Below, one piece after another: positions 11,918 to 23,700 of a DNA stretch of 64,000 bases. The stretch's first letter is position 1, and every line of letters begins with the position of its first letter. The notes under the pieces are model-generated. The model had not been told where the DNA came from. It made no database searches and worked only from the letters and a program-made list of their open reading frames with translations. Source of the stretch: Liolophura sinensis (lineage: Eukaryota; Mollusca; Polyplacophora; Chitonida; Chitonidae); NCBI RefSeq assembly GCF_032854445.1, contig NC_088297.1, positions 18,983,127 to 19,047,126 on the forward strand, written 5' to 3'. Both the position numbers and the translations under genes were made by a program.

Positions 11918-12520
11918 TCAACAGTGTATAGGTATTCCGATGAGTACAAATTGTGCCCCGCCCCCTTTTTGCCGGTCTATATACCTGCTCTGTATCAATA
12001 CAGCTGTATACTGAAACTATGAAGAAATAATCCTCACCAGACCCAATTTTTCTAATTCACTAAACGGTGTATTGATGATCTGCTAACTTTAAACAATCCG
12101 TATTTAACAAAGTTGTGAAAGATATTTACCCGCCTTCGCTGGATTTAAAAGAAACCACAGACTCTCCAGATAGTACATCTTATCTAGACCTATATTTGTA
12201 CAAAGACAAAGACGGTTTCCTCTCTCGCAGGCTTTACGACAAAAGGGATAGTTTCAATATGAAAATTGCAAGTTATCCTTACTTGGACAGCAATGTAACG
12301 AAGGGCCCAACCTATGGCGTGTACATATCACGCCTTGTATAGCATTTGTTAGATCCTGTGTGTTATAGGACGATTACAATCAACATCACAAGTCAATACC
12401 CCCCAAACTACCGAAGTCATTCCATTCAACGCGTTCACTCCAAATTTCTGAAGTTTTAAAATGAGTATAATTCTCTTGTAAGTGAATATAGACAAAGCGT
12501 CCGCAATCTCTGGCGCTCTG
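11918..12520 (+). pseudogene. Decayed reverse-transcriptase fragment of a retroelement
   Basis: Translation in shifting frames gives CIGIPMSTNCAP, then CIDDLLTLNNPYLTK with the DD of the polymerase active site, then from 12115 an open stretch with DIYPPSLDLKET, SYLDLYL, LYDKRDSFN and YGVYISRL, and finally SEYRQSVRN. This order is typical of reverse transcriptases widespread in marine invertebrates; I think Penelope-like but am not sure. At least two frameshifts and several stops break it, so it is inactive. Confidence 0.75.
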
Positions 12521-13691
12521 CGTCATGATTCAGTTTAACCCTGTGTTATGGGCGCTATATGCGTCGTGTTGAATTGGATAGCACGCGTTAGATATATGAA
12601 CAGTTGTAATCAAAGCATAACTGAGATACACAGGTATTTTGTTATCGACAATGTATTCTGCCATGGTTCACGATTTGAATACAAATTTCATTGAGTCGCG
12701 AAGAGCATACCGTACGTCTTTCAGCATCATTAAAAACTGTTGACTGCTTCTCTGCGTGATTCCGTTCTATTTTCGTACTTTCTATACTTTCTCAGTTCTT
12801 TGGTGGTTTGTGTTATACGTCGTTTTGGGGATTGGCCTTGCGATTATTAACCTGGAACATCCTTATTTGTTGGCTGCTTGTGTACAAATGTCTGTTTAGA
12901 CACATGTATCCTTGTATGTAACGTCTTGTCTGATAGTAAAGCCTTGTGAGCAGAAGGGAATAAAACACATACAATGTAGATAAAGACCTATAAACGCGAT
13001 GGAAAACAACGATGATACAACGATGAAACAACGAAAACAATAATGAAACAACGAAAACAAACGAATCATCAGTAGAAATGCATGGCACGGTAAACGTTAT
13101 GAACGACAAACTGAATTTTTGACATCTACAGTTCACAATTTTCTACATCTACAGTTCACAGACTCCTTCAGTTGGGTTGCATCAAGGGATAACTGCACGT
13201 AACACAATTAACAGAAAAGGGGAGGGGGGATCTTAGCCTAAGATAATTTCACTGAAATTCAGTTTACTTCAATTGCAGCAAAGTTAACAAAGGCTGGAAT
13301 TAGACATATCTTCCAAGATATCATTACAGCCAGGTATCAAATCGACAAACTCCTGACTTAAAACCGCAGCCGAAACAGCCAGATTCGAACACGCAACCTC
13401 GTTTGGAAAATGACCTTGTATTCCTACCTACTCCTTTGAGCGCATGCGCCGCTCTCTACGTTCGCTTTACATCACTACACCACTACCAAATTTCTGTCAG
13501 AAATCTTGAATAAAGCCAAGGTCGTTGGGGTCACATCCACGAGGCAGGAAGTGATGACAAAAAACACACAAAAACTCTGCCTCAGTCTTTGTTTGTAATA
13601 ATACGTAATACACACGCATTCCCACCACCTCAAGTGTTTACAAGATGTTTCTAAGCAGCACAGGAACATTTTTTGTAGCTGGGTGCTGATT

Positions 13692-13775
13692 AAATTTATT
13701 TATTTATATATTTGCGTGATTGGTGTTTTAATCCGTACTGAAGAATATTTCACTTATACGACGGTTTATTTACAC
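13692..13775 (-). mobile_element. SINE tail fragment, minus orientation
   Basis: Tail, GATTGGTGTTTTAATCCG and the AATATTTCACTTATACG word only. Confidence 0.8.
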
Positions 13776-14149
13776 CATGTTGTGTTTTAAAAAGCCTGTC
13801 TATATATTTTGGGATATTCTTTTAGAGGGATATAAGCAAGGCCCCCAACCCCCCCCCCCCCCTTACGCCTCCCCCTTTCGCCCCCTCCACAACCCCACCC
13901 CCAAATCAACGCACGAATTTATACACATCTTGCTCAAAGATTATACAAATTTAACCTTGACACACGTTTTAATAAAGATGTGTTCAGAAACAGTGTTTAA
14001 CGGTTTATTGTTTCATCACAGAAAAACAGCTGGACTAAGAAACTACAATGGCAATTCATGCCTCGTCTTGTAATTTTCTGTAAACAATGTATCTTAGCCG
14101 AAGAGCTTACACTTGAATTGTCTGGGAAAATGTATACAGTCTTTGTTGA

Positions 14150-14243
14150 TGATATTTGTGGTACTGTGACAAAAATATTTGTGGTGCTGTAACAAAGATA
14201 TTTATGGTACTGTAACAAAGATATTTGTGGTACTGTAACAATA
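14150..14243. repeat. 23-bp tandem repeat, four copies
   Basis: GATATTTGTGGTACTGTAAC recurs about every 23 nt with minor changes. Confidence 0.9.
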
Positions 14244-14359
14244 ACCACTTTAAAAAAAACCAGAAAAATAGGCCCGTGGTACCCGAGAATTGACCGTTTG
14301 CTCCTAATAATATTCCCCTTGTCTTCGATCAACATATATGGCGTCAAATTTGGGAAAAT

Positions 14360-14490
14360 TTGTCATCCAGTATCTCGTCAAAGTTCGGTGGCTTACCCGT
14401 GACACTACGGTTTCCTGCACTCATTGAAATTACTGTCATTCCAAATAAGTGAAAAATTTTTGAGTACGTCTTTAAATCAAATAAATAAAT
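14360..14490 (+). mobile_element. Fragment of a related SINE subfamily
   Basis: AAAGTTCGGTGGCTTACCC and AAGTGAAAAATTTTTGAGTA with an AAATAAATAAAT tail differ from the main core in the same way as weak fragments near 2990-3095 and 20895-20985. This suggests a second, older subfamily. Confidence 0.65.
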
Positions 14491-14881
14491 ATTAACCAGA
14501 AAAAGTGACGAATGTCACAAAGGAAATACGGGTCGGTAGGGACAGGAAGTGAATTACGAAAAACAGAATAAAGGAAATGACAGATAGACTGCTGAAATCT
14601 ATATCTACAAGGTTACTTTTTCTCATATTTGTAGACTTTGGAAATATAATTAAATGCATTCAAATAAATAAATATGGGCTTTATGAAACATACTACCCGT
14701 GTATGACAGCACTGCATGCATAGCCTTCCTTTTCGTTGCATTTATTATACAAGCAAGAGTTTTGTGAAAATATTTATGTAATCTCTTTAGAGGTATTCCT
14801 TTAAGTTAAAATCTGTGTTCAGAGTAGGTAAAACGCCCAAGTTATATGATTCAAGTTTCTAAAAAACATACTGGTTGGCCC

Positions 14882-15000
14882 GGTGTAAGTGTAAGTCCTG
14901 CCACAAGACCCAGTATATGTAGTATGCACTGTGAATCCTCGTCGTCATATGACTGAAATATTGTTAAGTACGACGTTAAACCCCAAGCATTCCTTCATTT
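14882..15000 (+). mobile_element. 3' end of the third interspersed family
   Basis: CGTCGTCATATGACTGAAATA and ACGACGTTAAACCCCAAGCA; the same end occurs at 11334-11400 after an AT microsatellite. Confidence 0.7.
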
Positions 15001-18000
15001 TAAAAGACAGTATAAAAGCAACTATTTTGCGCATAATTTTCAGCTGTTCCTACTGCTCCTGTTGCCAGACAGTTAGAAAATAAGACCCCCAACCTATATA
15101 CTTAATTCAATTTTTATATGGACATGTGGCTTATACATGAACACGTGTTAAGCCCCAAGTGAGCAAACCATGTCAACTACATGTATAATCAGCTAGGCAC
15201 ACCTATATAACATGTATGTATAACAGTGTTATAGACCACTCTATATATAGCAGCCTTTGATAGCTGATTACCCAGTACCAAAGGTCAAGTAAAAGTACAT
15301 AAAAGATGTATGGAGAGAATTGAAATATTCAACGCCAATATCCAATATATATGACTATAGACATGCCTTCACTTGTCCGTCATACATATATTTATTACAC
15401 ATTTTTGTGAGCAGACTACATGTGACCCTGACAAGATACACCCTCCCCTATCTTGCGGAACTATATATGTATATGTATACTACATACATCACACAACAGA
15501 AAAGACATTTCTCTATTTCTGTATTTCACAGGCCCCCGAGGGAGCAAAAATTTCGAAACTACAAGTCGAACACGTCTATAAATGCACAGAAATTGAAGAA
15601 ACTTTTTCTTTTTGTATTGTTGTTAAACCTTCTTTTCTGCTACACACTTTCTCTTCACTGCAGAAAATGTAATATTTTTAGCTCTATGTGATGTGGTTAG
15701 ATACATGTATAGGGATGTATAAGCAGGCATGTGGCTTTGTATATGTATACGCACCGAAACCGGATATATATTTCTTATATAACTTCAACTTTTGGCAAAG
15801 CGAAATAGCTAGGACATATGAATCCTTTGTTAAAAATAAATTTCACTTTGGGAATATTTTATCACCCCTCTATATTATACATATTTTCCGTCAACGGTGG
15901 GATTTTTCCAGAAATGACATCATCGTTGATATTTCTCGGAACTTGGTGAACACCCTCGAAGTGCTCCGAGTCCTGTGAGCCGTGTCGCTACAGCGTAGGA
16001 AGGGTGGACACAGACCCCCATTATAACTTCCGTTTTGCGGGAGAGCGAATGTAATTCTGTGTATTTTAGGGTGTAAAGTCTTTTTTTGCTGCCAGCCTGT
16101 ACAGGTGCATGCTTGGTGTCAAAATGATGGAAACTGTCTAAGATTTGGGCAGGTGTAAGTTTTAATGATGAAAGTTTGAAATTCTGGGCGAGAGGACACA
16201 AGGGGATAGGTGGTGATGAGGCTGCGAGTGACGTCCCCTTGGCGTTGCTAGGCACCCCTGCCAGCCGCCGGTATAGAAAGGTCCAGATTTTGACGGTTAA
16301 CCTTTGTCAAGATTTTTGACAATTTTGCTGGGCCAGGTATGCACAATAGCTTATTGGTCACAGAATGTTTGGGGCTGAGGTACAGCGCTAAACGTTAACA
16401 TTGTCGCTTATGGAAAATTAATGGGGGTCTGTGGCCAGGGTGATACGTACACAGACACTGCGTCGCTTCCTCGGGTCAGCTTAGGGCCCTCTCCGCGTCC
16501 CGACACCTGGCCCCATTCGTTCCCCACACTTCTGCCCCCGTTCAGTCTGGCCCCTGCAGAATTCTTTCTAAACGGGTATCACCGTTGACGTCACTGCTGC
16601 AAGCTACCAAATTTCCGGACTGATCGCTGGGGCCTTACGAAAACTGTACTTTGAAACTATTTTTACCCCCCAAAGTGAATGCTGAAAAATTTGGAATCAT
16701 GGAAAGGTTATAAATAATTGCAGATATGTGTTGTAGTATTTAACATGGAATTCATCTCGGTGTACACCTGATTTAAAAGTATTGATATTTATTTGATTGC
16801 CCTTTTACGCCGTAGGGGCCTACTCAAGAATATTTCACTTATACGACGACAGCATGTGTTATGGTTTGAGGAACCATCCGCAAGTTGCTGTCAGACCTTC
16901 CCACTTGATTTAAAAGTATAAACATCCTCTTTATCTGTTTTATAACTATACTTTTCATATTCAGAGATACTAGAGGGGATTCCAGTTCGTTTGGATATTT
17001 CTCGAAAACACGATTGTAAAAGAAACTTAATAGGGAATATACAATTTTGGCTGTATGTTAAAGATGTGTCATGCATTAATCATCTAACCGCACAAATGTA
17101 CAGGCACTTTCCATGACACACAGTCTCCAACCAACATGACGTACATGCAACGAATAGTCTGTACATCCCACGAGTTAAAAGTTTGTCAGCCAAAGGTCGG
17201 TGGATTACCCCACCGGGGCATTATGGTTTCCTCAGCCCCCCCACCCCCACCCCCCCACCACCACCAAACTATTCTACATAGTTGTACATGTATATTTCAA
17301 TAGTGATTATCTTTCAGTCAGTAATACATAGGCCTATACATACAACAGACACCCAGTTACTAACCTTTATATAAATACATAAATTACAAACTATGTGATA
17401 TATGTCATATTATTTCCTCAACGAAGATATATCTATTTGATATATACATACAAGCTACTTAGCACAGACGCATGTCTTTGTGAAGCAGTTGTTGGCCTAT
17501 TTCGTATCATAGCTAAGGTTCACATGATGTACAGTTATAAATATACAGCTGCCTGGTTTTGTATGAGAAAACGATATATGTATAGCCTACATATTTTGCA
17601 TGTGTAGGTCTATTATATTTAGTGTACAGGATGTTTATATATTCCTAAATAGTGAACATGTATACAATGACTTTTATGATCTGTAATTATCAGTTCACGC
17701 TTCCTTTTTGTTTCTCGCAATCTGTGAACAGCTGTTTATTTACTCTATTGTTTTCGATTTTTTATTTGCTTTTTTTGTTCTTCACAGAGATTCGTTATAC
17801 ACCTATTTATTTGTGTGTCTGGCTATATAAGAAGGTGACAAATATTGTGCCTATTTATAGTGCTGTTCCCAACAAAGGCATTATATGCTGGCAAGCTTGT
17901 ATGTAAATGTACGAGTCTGTGGTCAATACAAATGAATACAAAACGGGAAGGGTATAAATAACGTAGGAATGAGAGGCGTCTCTTAATCCCAGATAGAATT

Positions 18001-19320
18001 CAACGTACGAGGTATACCTATATTGCCTGACCTGTTATTGAAGACTAAGTATATGTGTATGTGGTTATTAAGACACAAATTGAAGTTGCACTTTATAATT
18101 TAACACTGATGTAGAGAGATTCAGTTTTGTGATAGACCTATATATACATGTAAGCCCTATATAAACAGGTACGCTACAAAAAATGGGATAGCACATTTTT
18201 TTCGCAGTTACTGCCAGTAGAAGATGGTGTTCAGAATGACAACAGTTGTATATCCCGTAATATGTATACGTACGTCGACGTCGTAAAAGGCTCCATGCGT
18301 TATCAGTTACATTTTAATTAGTATTTCATAAAGTGCTTGATCTTGATGTTACTTTTGAAACTATATATACGCAACCATATATGTACTTACACTTGCATAT
18401 CTACCGGTAACTCTTGTGGGCGTATCCATTAATAAAACGTACCTACACGCATGATTAATAAAATTCTCTGCCGGTCGTGTTTATATACCTTAATCTAAGA
18501 AAGCACGACAGAATTCTGTGCCGAAAAAACTGAACACCAATTCTGTATAGCGCATATATATATAAGATTCTTACTTAATATACTAGAACAAAAAAGCTTA
18601 TTTGTTTTCGTAGAATTGTTATTAGAGGGCCTATGTTAGATTTAGAGTCTAGGCCCTATATCCACCTTATATTGTCAATTTTATACAGAAATTAAATAAT
18701 ATTGGCCTAAATTTAGAGATTTTTAAAAAAAAATTTACCAGTATGAAAAAGCGAAGCATTTTATAAATTGTAGAACAGCGTGATAATTGCTGAGAATCAA
18801 CAATTTTTGAAGGCCGCTGAATTTAATACTGTAACTATGAACTATGAAGCTGCAACAATCAGATTTGTCATTGTGATAGATAAATATTACGCCCAGTGTT
18901 AGTTAAAATGCGCTATATCATCCCTCTCCCCAACCTTTTATACATATTACAGAGGAAATTGAAAGGGATTAAGCATAGTCATAGTTGCTCTGAGCCAGTC
19001 ATCAGCACACTCTTTGGTCACGCAACTAAAGTACTGGAGGTGAAAACAAAACGAATGTAACCCTGGTGAGATAAGCAATGAGGAAGATTTCAGCATAAAC
19101 AATAAAAAACATTATTTTGAGGTAAGATGTTCTTTCTGGAAAAGTAATCAGAATGTGTCTAGCCTTCAGATATAATAGTGTCATTGTCCTGTAGTACTTT
19201 AAAGTTTAGGAATCGACAAAAACCAGCATTTCTCCCATTTAGCTCCTTGTTATTTATCATCTCCTGTTGCTTGACAGGCCGGATGCTCAAAACTATAAAT
19301 GCATGTATGCCGTCCATCTG
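15001..19320. other. No gene recognised
   Basis: AT-rich sequence with one SINE fragment (16793-16908) and a C-rich tract (17237-17270). No coding signal was found. Confidence 0.55.
16793..16908 (-). mobile_element. SINE fragment, minus orientation
   Basis: CAAGAATATTTCACTTATAC and CCGCAAGTTGCTGTCAG are recognisable; part of the core is deleted. Confidence 0.8.
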
Positions 19321-19916
19321 ACAGATGCACGTGTACTTGATGACGTGCAAGGTACGAGTGCAAGGGGGCACATGTTTTGATGACGTCAACTTCATTGCGG
19401 AAACACCACAATGTCGTTGTTGGCTGGGCTTGTGATAGGAGGAAGTCAGATAAAAGAGAACGAAATTTATTCACAATCTTGTCGGTGAATCCAAAGAACG
19501 CGATTTAATTCCGCAAATGTTTAGACTGGTGTGTGGTTGGTTTTATCAGCGATGTTGCGGAATTCCGATTTAAGTGAGTCTTGCTATTTCTCAGCCACTG
19601 TCATTGGTAAAAGGTTTTGGCTGATGCGGACTTCATTTATGTGAAAGAGAAAACTGGATGGAAATTGTGTTTGGGAGAGTACATGTAGCTAGTTTTATCC
19701 TTCTGACGTAAGCCAGTGCAAATGTTGTCACACGTGTCATGGAGAACTGTGCAAGTGATACCTGGAACAATCACTTTGTAATCCGATCAACAATGTAAAT
19801 TTAAACATCCGGTGAGAAAGTGAGAAAGAAAAAAAAAAAAAAAGGAAAAAGCAAAAACGAAAGGAAAACCCAGCAAAACCTCCACCTCATTTGCCTTTTG
19901 GGTCAGTGAGATTAAC
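19321..19916 (+). promoter_or_regulatory. Candidate promoter and 5' UTR of the RNF217-like gene
   Basis: A full palindromic CRE word TGACGTCA lies at 19381-19388, a half-site TGACGTGC at 19341-19348 and an E-box CACGTG at 19328-19333. An A-rich run at 19827-19856 precedes the start codon. No TATA box or start site can be fixed, so the promoter call is inference from position and motif clustering. Confidence 0.3.
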
Positions 19917-20789
19917 ATGGAAGATCCTTACCATCCAAATCAGTCTGTTTACAACTTCTTACCCGATGCATTAGCTGCACATACTTCACGATACAGTCAT
20001 GGCAGCACCAGTTCTGACAGCTCGGATAGTGATATCGTGTCGGTTATTGAGCGGGAACAAGATGATATCGAGCGCCTGGACAGCGTGTATGCACGAGCCT
20101 TGCAGCTGAGGGAACTCCGTGCCCGAAACTTCGACGACAACAACATGGACTTAGCGCTGGAGCCGGAGTGGCCGGAATTCTTGGACCAAATTTTAATGTT
20201 GGATATGATGGATCCGTCGGATAGTGAAGATCCTGATGACCCATCTCCTCCGGATATCCCAACATATCCAGTTGGCCCGCAGGTTCAGTCAGTTGAATGT
20301 GCCATATGTTGTGTGTTTGATAATATGACCCTACGCCCTTGCTGTCAACTCGCCGTTTGTTCAGACTGCTTGTCACAGTATCTGGCCACCCAGGTGAACC
20401 AAGCTAATGTACGTATTGAGTGTTTAAGTCTTGAGTGTTCCTCATACATCCATAGGGATGAAGTCCTAGCGAAACTTGAGCCAAGCACCAAAGAAAAATA
20501 CTACAAGTTCCTTGTGGATGCCAACCAAGATCCGCATTTCAAGACCTGTCCAAGGTGTTCCCACGTGATGAAGCTGAGCGAGGAGAACACAAAATCACTT
20601 AAGTCAGCGTCAAAGGGGCTGAAGGTGAGCTGTGAAGACTGCAGCTTGGTGTGGTGTTTCCCTTGCCAGGCTCCCTGGCACGAGGGCATCCTATGTAAAG
20701 AGTTCCGCAAGGGAGATAAACTACTGCGAGCTTGGGCAAAAGAACTCAGAGCAGGCCAGCACAACGCTCAACGGTGTCCAAGATGTAAG
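19917..20789 (+). CDS. RNF217: RNF217-like exon 1 (N-terminus, RING1, IBR, first RING2 cysteines)
   Basis: This exon holds 291 whole codons. It ends after the Cys-Pro-Arg-Cys-Lys that opens RING2, at AAG|GTAGGC. The open frame runs on into the intron for 14 more codons, but those residues do not continue RING2, while exon 2 does. Confidence 0.92.
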
Positions 20790-23700
20790 GTAGGCAAAAC
20801 TGTAGAAATTACATATACACAGAGCATTAAGTGATACAGTCATATAGAGGATACGCTCATACAAAGTATACGAAATTTGTCAGCAACGATTTTCTTACTC
20901 AGGGTTTCCTTCACTCATTGCCATAAACTTGAATGCTGTCTAGTACTTGTACGTATATAAGTGAAAAATTTTTGAGTATGGTGACCTCCTTGGCCTAGCG
21001 GTTCGAGTGGTAACGCAGCATAATGACTGGTGAGTTCAAGTCCAGCTCATGCTCACTTCCTCTCTGGTTGAGGCAGCAACCTGCAGATGGTCGCTGATTG
21101 CCTCCTTACTCTATAATGGTGGCAGATGTCGTATGAGTCAAATTTTCTTGAGGACTGCATACAACTCCATGTACAATCAAATAAATAAATAAGGTTAGTA
21201 TGATAATAGACACCATGTGGGTAAACATCAGTCTGTCATGTCATGTCTTAATTAATCTTACTTTGGAACAAAAACTTAAAACATGGTATTCCTCCTATTT
21301 AGAAGAAAGTTTGGGATATATGAAGTTAGGTTACTGGTTTGGTCATGTGTCCCACCATCACACCAGTTTCCCTTGCTCTTGTACCCTGACCACTGTACAG
21401 TGCATGTAAATGTAAGAAGTGAAATATTCTATCAGAGTATGACCCCCAATGGAATTATAGTGATATATATACACATATACTTGTGCAGTATGGGCTCTGA
21501 AGCTGAGGTAAAATTTTTTTAATGATTGTTCATGCCTACAAAAAAAAAAAAAATTTTGAAAACGTAACATGTAATTTTCCCATTTAATAGTTAGTTTTGT
21601 AGTAGAAATGTAGAGGATGAAAAGGGAATTCCACATTTAGGTACTTGTAGGCATTACACATCTTTAACGCACATTGTCAGAAGTCAGAATGAACGCACAT
21701 GTAATTCTTCAACCTTGTCAACTGCCGATATACCTGGGGAGATTTAGCCACGTCTGGGAGACTGACCTGCTCTATAGACTTAATGTATAAAGTGCATATC
21801 AATGACACCAATAAATGGACACACATACATGTGTTCTAGTGAAGTAAGAAATGATAAAGAAACAGCAGTAAGTGACATAAAAATTCACCCCAGTCTAGTG
21901 CATTTCTAAAAGCAAGTAATGGCTGGAGAAGCTTACATGTACGTATTACCAATAGGGTATCATCATACCATTCAAACAAACCTCAAAGCACTTTTCTAAA
22001 ATCATTAGAACTCTCAGGATCAAGCAAGATATGCAGTGAAGTCATGGGTGTATCATTAGCTTATTTACCATCCATGTGCAGTACATGTCTTTGTCATGCT
22101 GTGTTGAGTTAGCTCTCAGTAAATGTGTGAAAGCAGTCTTGAAGAAAGAAGACCCAGCATAGAAGTACAGTGTGTATGCATTTATATCAAGCATGAGACA
22201 TTGTCTCTTTTTGGAGGAATTCCTTTTTATTTATAAAAAAAATGAGTATGTGTTTTTCATCCCTGTATGTGTCTCATCCCTGGTATATACGAGAAGATAA
22301 ACATGTCCCCTGTCAGATTTGTGTTTGTACACGTATGCAGATATGTCAGTGGTTCTTATACGATGATGTCTGACTGGTTACTGTAATGTTAACAGGGTCA
22401 TTCTGTGTATGCTGACAACGTGGAATAATTTTTTTTAAATCTGTAGTAAACTGTATAGAACACACATATTTGTTTCCTTACACGCACATAATGTACTTGT
22501 ATATGTACCCTAATTCTTCTAAAATTTGGGACAGATATTATTTTGCGTTGAAAGTAGAATATTACATTTCTTTACCAGCCTTTTGGAAAAGTAAAGATAT
22601 GAGTACATGTATGTTGTTCATTAGATGGTCGAACCATGTGAGAGAAAAAAATCAGTATTCCTGCTAGAATTACAAATATATGAGCAAAAATTAGCAGACT
22701 ACCAGGTGTGCCAAAATTTGAAGTTGTCCATGTATCAGGCTTTCTTGGAGCCTTGGTGTGACAATGAATGGCTGAGAGAACAGAGGCCCTGTTACGTGAT
22801 CTTACACAATGTTCCAGGGAGACGACCTGACTGCTAGCAATATGCAAATGTTGGATAGATGATACATGCAGAAGCTCGCACTGTTGGTGAAAAATCCGTG
22901 CATTGAATTACCACAGATCTGTGTATTAAAGTTTTTAAGTTAGTTGACAAAAACTACATGATATACATGTAATTTGGGCCTGGGCCTTTCAATTTTCTTG
23001 CCCTTTGAAATAGCAGAAATATTCCTGATAGTTCCTTCCATTATTTTGTATACATGTAAATGTACGTGTGTGCAGTTTGTAGCTTATGTTTGTCTTGAAA
23101 TGAACCATACATATCTGACCTATCCATGATTTGCTCCACTTGGCACTGGTTCATTTATCTGGCCTTCAATTATGTTGCAACATTCTAAGAACAAAGTGAT
23201 GGACATTTTCCATGCAATATTACTATACATGGGATAAGTGTAAATATTAAGAAGCCTTCCACAATGTTGTAAAGTAAAGCTGTTGCGTTCCTTACAACGA
23301 TACCTGTGGCCAAGCATCAAGACCCAATCGAATGTCAAATAAGATAACACTGTGAAAGTAATTCACTGAACTAATTTGCCATGATCGAAAAAATTAAGCT
23401 TTGGAAAACATGTGTTTACCAATAGATGCTGCATGTAACTCACATAACAATGAATAGCTTTATTCAACTACCAAAGTACATAGACAGTGGAAAGTTCAGC
23501 AAATTCCACCTGTATGTACAAATTGTGACAGTATTTACAAAAACATCCAACGTAGAGAAAAGACATGACAAAAATGAAAAGTAATCAACTGGGATTGATC
23601 CCACACTACCAGGTATCATATATAATGCATCTAGTGCTGAAAACCACCTCAGTGTCTTAATCGAGTTAGGCGTCGGCGATCATCGCACCTGGGTAAGTAT

